Shown here: positions 61,182 through 64,000 of the stretch, one piece after another | Numbering within the stretch: the stretch's first letter is position 1 | How the letters are laid out: each line of letters begins with the position of its first letter | NCBI RefSeq assembly: GCF_027580225.2 | Contig: NC_073346.2 | Span: 6,350,001-6,414,000, forward strand | DNA: 64,000 bases | Reading direction: 5' to 3' | DNA from: Misgurnus anguillicaudatus | Taxonomy: Eukaryota > Chordata > Actinopteri > Cypriniformes > Cobitidae | Translations under genes and position numbers: made by a program | The notes under the pieces: generated by a model | The model's input: only the letters and a program-made list of their open reading frames with translations | Database searches by the model: none | What the model was told of the DNA's origin: nothing

Positions 61182-61783
61182 TTAAATGCGTGTTAGGACT
61201 ATACTGCATATATCTCTACACTGAATTTAGGGCTGTCACCATTATTCTATTCTTTTTGAGGAGTTTAAAAAAAATCATTGAGTACATGTCGAGTACTCCT
61301 TAAAATAGCGGAGATGCGGTTTAGTGAAACAAACTAGATAATGACAACAGTATTAGAAGCGTATCTATCTATCTCTCTCTCTCTTTCTCTCGTTCGATCG
61401 CACACAGTGTGCACATGGATCAGCTCCTGCATGAATGCAAGAGCGCATCCTGGTAATTTTCGGAATAAGATGACTGATCTGCAGCGGGCAGGCATAAGAT
61501 TTATAAAAACACATTTCAGAAGAAAGGCACAGCAACTTTAAAAGACTTGCGTGTTTCACAATTACTCTTAGACCATAATGCCAATTTCCCGCTCTGTTTT
61601 CCGAAGCTCATAGAGGTGATGCAGCATACAAAGTTAACTTGCGTGCAATCTACAGGGATTGCCTTTGCGATCGACTGGTCAGACAAATGAATGGATGCAG
61701 TAGCCTCCCTGCAAGCTTGTATTACAAACAGTATACACACAGTATACAGCACAAACATCAAAAGAGGCCAAATCAATAAAGAA

Positions 61784-63110
61784 TCAACCCCCCCTCAAAA
61801 AAAATTCCTCTGCCGATTTGCCTAAATTGAAAGCACACATACTAACTAAATAATTCAACCCATATTGGTCCCTCAGCAGCCGACTACTGTCGTCATCCGG
61901 ATTGTCCCAGTCCATGGCTGGCGGCACTCTGGGGGCCCTCTCCTTCCTCAGGCAGGCCACATTGTGGAGGACAGCACAAGCCACAGTAATGTCACATGCC
62001 CTCACAGGGCTGACCCTTAATTTGTGGAGGCAGTGAAAGCGTGCCTTCAGGAAGCCAAAGGTCATTTCAACTCTGCCCCTGGTCCTGGCATGGGCATAGT
62101 AGGCCTGCTGTGCTTCCTGGGGGTCTGTGAAAGGTGTCTGGAGAAAAGGCTGGCAGCCATACCCTCTGTCTCACAGCAAAACACCAGATAATTCACCTGT
62201 CAACACAAAATCTCATTATTACTACCCCATAAACACAGTGATATTCTTGACACAGCCATGATGTAAAAAGTGGTTATTAATTGGGGTTGTGTGGCTCACC
62301 TTATGATAGGCGCTAATAGATATCATAGGCCCGAAAGATTCTGGAGTCATGGACTGAGCCAGGCCATTTTGCCACAACATTGCTGATCACACAGTCAGCA
62401 TTGCAGATCATCTGAATTTATAAGATGAGGAATATTAAACCAATCAATGCACATCACTGGCAATGCACAGTGTTCAATGGACAAGATCAAAAAGTTATTT
62501 TCACCTGAACATTAATACTGTGAAAGGATTTCCAATTCACAAAATCCACCTCATGGGCACATGAGGGGGCTTTTTATTCTTATGTGTGTGCAGTCCAGTG
62601 CACCAATGACATTGGGGAAACCTGTCACACAAAGTAATGAGTATCCAACTATGAGGTTTTACAGTTGCCCTGTAATTTGTAGATCCTCTTACCTGCAATC
62701 CTATAGAACTCCTCTTTGATGTCACAGAGTCTTCTGTGGCCAGGGAAGGAGATGAAGACATCTGCTAAAGCATTGATAGCCAGACACACACTCCTTATTG
62801 TGGGGCAAATTGTGGCCTTGTTCAGCTGTACTGCATCCCCCACTGAGTACAGGAAGGCTCCACTTGCAAAAAAGCGCAAGGCCACACAAATCATTTGCTC
62901 CACACTCAGTGCATGGCTCTATGGTGTGCGGTGCTTAATCCTGGGACCCGGCAGTCTGCACAGATACCTGATGCCATCCAAATGCCAGTGCTTCCAAACG
63001 GTCCCTGAAGACCCTTTCTCGTCTGAAGGCTCTCCTGAGCACAAGTACTTCTTCATCCACCACATCTTGCAAAAATGGGCATGCCATTGTCAAAGCAGAA
63101 AGGAACACAC
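61784..63110 (-). pseudogene. Broken Harbinger-type (HARBI1-like) transposase
   Basis: Amino-terminal part about 63110-62900: MACPFLQDVVDEEVLVLRRA, then FRRERVFRDRLEALAF. Middle 62903-62649: EQMICVALRFFASGAFLYSV and FPGHRRLCDIKEEFYRIAG. Carboxyl part 62065-61784: MTFGFLKARFHCLHKLRVSP, then ACDITVACAVLHNVACLRKE. This is the DDE_4 fold of PIF/Harbinger elements. A TAG stop just before the EQMICVALRF segment (about 62925) and frame breaks between 62100 and 62650 show it is dead. Terminal repeats were not located. Confidence 0.8.
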
Positions 63111-63229
63111 CATTTTGGGCCTTTATATAGGCTAGTGGCAACACCTGGCGCTTGGAGGTGGGCAAAAGGGGGCGGTGCCTTATAACGAGGTTTATTTGTA
63201 CTGATTGCTGGGGAAAATAAAAAAACAAT

Positions 63230-64000
63230 CTATTAAAAATGCAGCTGGTCCTGTGTGCTCACAATGGGAGCTCAAAGGTCATGGCTCACTTGATTTTACA
63301 AGAATATTTCTTATATTTTTTATCTTAAGATGTGTCATCTTCTTGGAGCTGGGGGAGGAAAGGAGAATAATGATTAATACATTTGTGTTACAGTTAGCGT
63401 ACAGTGTACATTAAAGGCATAAGTCACCTCCCGCTCAAGTTAAGTTTTTTTTATTTCAAAGTCCAATTTCCTAATTGTCCTTTTTTTATTTCGGCTTCCA
63501 GTGCAAGATTTTCCTTTTTTTTTTCGAATATTACTTTCACAGGCTTGACATGATACCTCATGCCTTCTGGAATCCTGAGAGAACGTCACGAGTTATTTTT
63601 TGGATCCAACATCCAATAGGAAAATTCAACTGCAGTAGCCACCGTTCAACCTGAAGAGGGCAGCACTCAGACGTTTTTACACCATATATTATAGTATTGA
63701 AACACTTTATATCCAAATGTCAAAAAACTTACTAAATCAATGAACAGCACTAATAAAGCACCATTCTTACAGATCATTAACCAAAAAAAGTTTGTTTAGG
63801 GTTTAGTTACTCTTTAAGTTTGTTTATTATCCGTTATTTCTCTCTCCAGAAACCATGCACATGCATTTTTAAAAGGTTAAGACTATAAAGGAGTGTGTGA
63901 CAGGCTGTTCTGTCATGCTGGTGAATGATCTCAGCTTCAGCGCGGATAGTGAGGAGCTCCCTGATCTCTGCTGCTCAACGTGAATATTAATGTGCATTTA
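63230..64000. other. No feature recognised
   Basis: AT-rich sequence after the Harbinger relic. Only short frames without homology were seen on either strand. The last 100 bases are slightly GC-richer and could be the edge of a gene beyond the window, but nothing supports that. Confidence 0.4.

Noticed and set aside
61341..61559. Small frames on both strands near a CT tract
   Set aside because: Short, opposed, low-complexity at one end, without homology.

Overview
The window is vertebrate nuclear DNA, most likely from a cypriniform teleost. The genes have short exons and introns packed with TTAA-flanked and 8-bp-TSD miniature DNA transposons, a Harbinger relic, and CA, CT and GACA/GATA microsatellites. 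There are no prokaryotic features. Species is inferred from repeat style and protein similarity only.

Layout. (1) About 1-32 kb, minus strand: inpp5b, a type II inositol polyphosphate 5-phosphatase. I could place 23 coding exons whose junction phases all agree. They run from the start codon at 31814 to a last exon cut by the window's left edge. Domain order is PH-like, linker, 5-phosphatase, ASH, RhoGAP-like. A second first exon at 21134-21143, beside a CCAAT-rich region, would give a short form without the PH domain. (2) 32-36.4 kb: intergenic DNA full of mobile elements, including a near-perfect long hairpin. (3) 36.5-42.5 kb, minus strand: a two-domain Ly6/uPAR (LU) surface protein with a GPI-type tail and a Ser/Thr-rich stalk. 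The stalk exon is present three times as tandem copies that include miniature transposons. (4) 42.5-64 kb: no convincing host gene. It holds an LTR-paired non-autonomous retroelement with identical LTRs nested in a probable solo LTR, two related GC-rich elements carrying tandem repeats that each contain splice-site-like motifs, a non-LTR reverse-transcriptase fragment, a broken Harbinger transposase, and many MITEs.

The two genes have no evident functional link. inpp5b would act on phosphoinositides at Golgi, endosome and ciliary membranes; the LU protein would sit on the outer cell surface. The most noteworthy structures are the stalk-exon amplification dated by a transposon empty site, the inpp5b alternative first exon, a non-canonical inpp5b splice junction, and the splice-motif repeat arrays.
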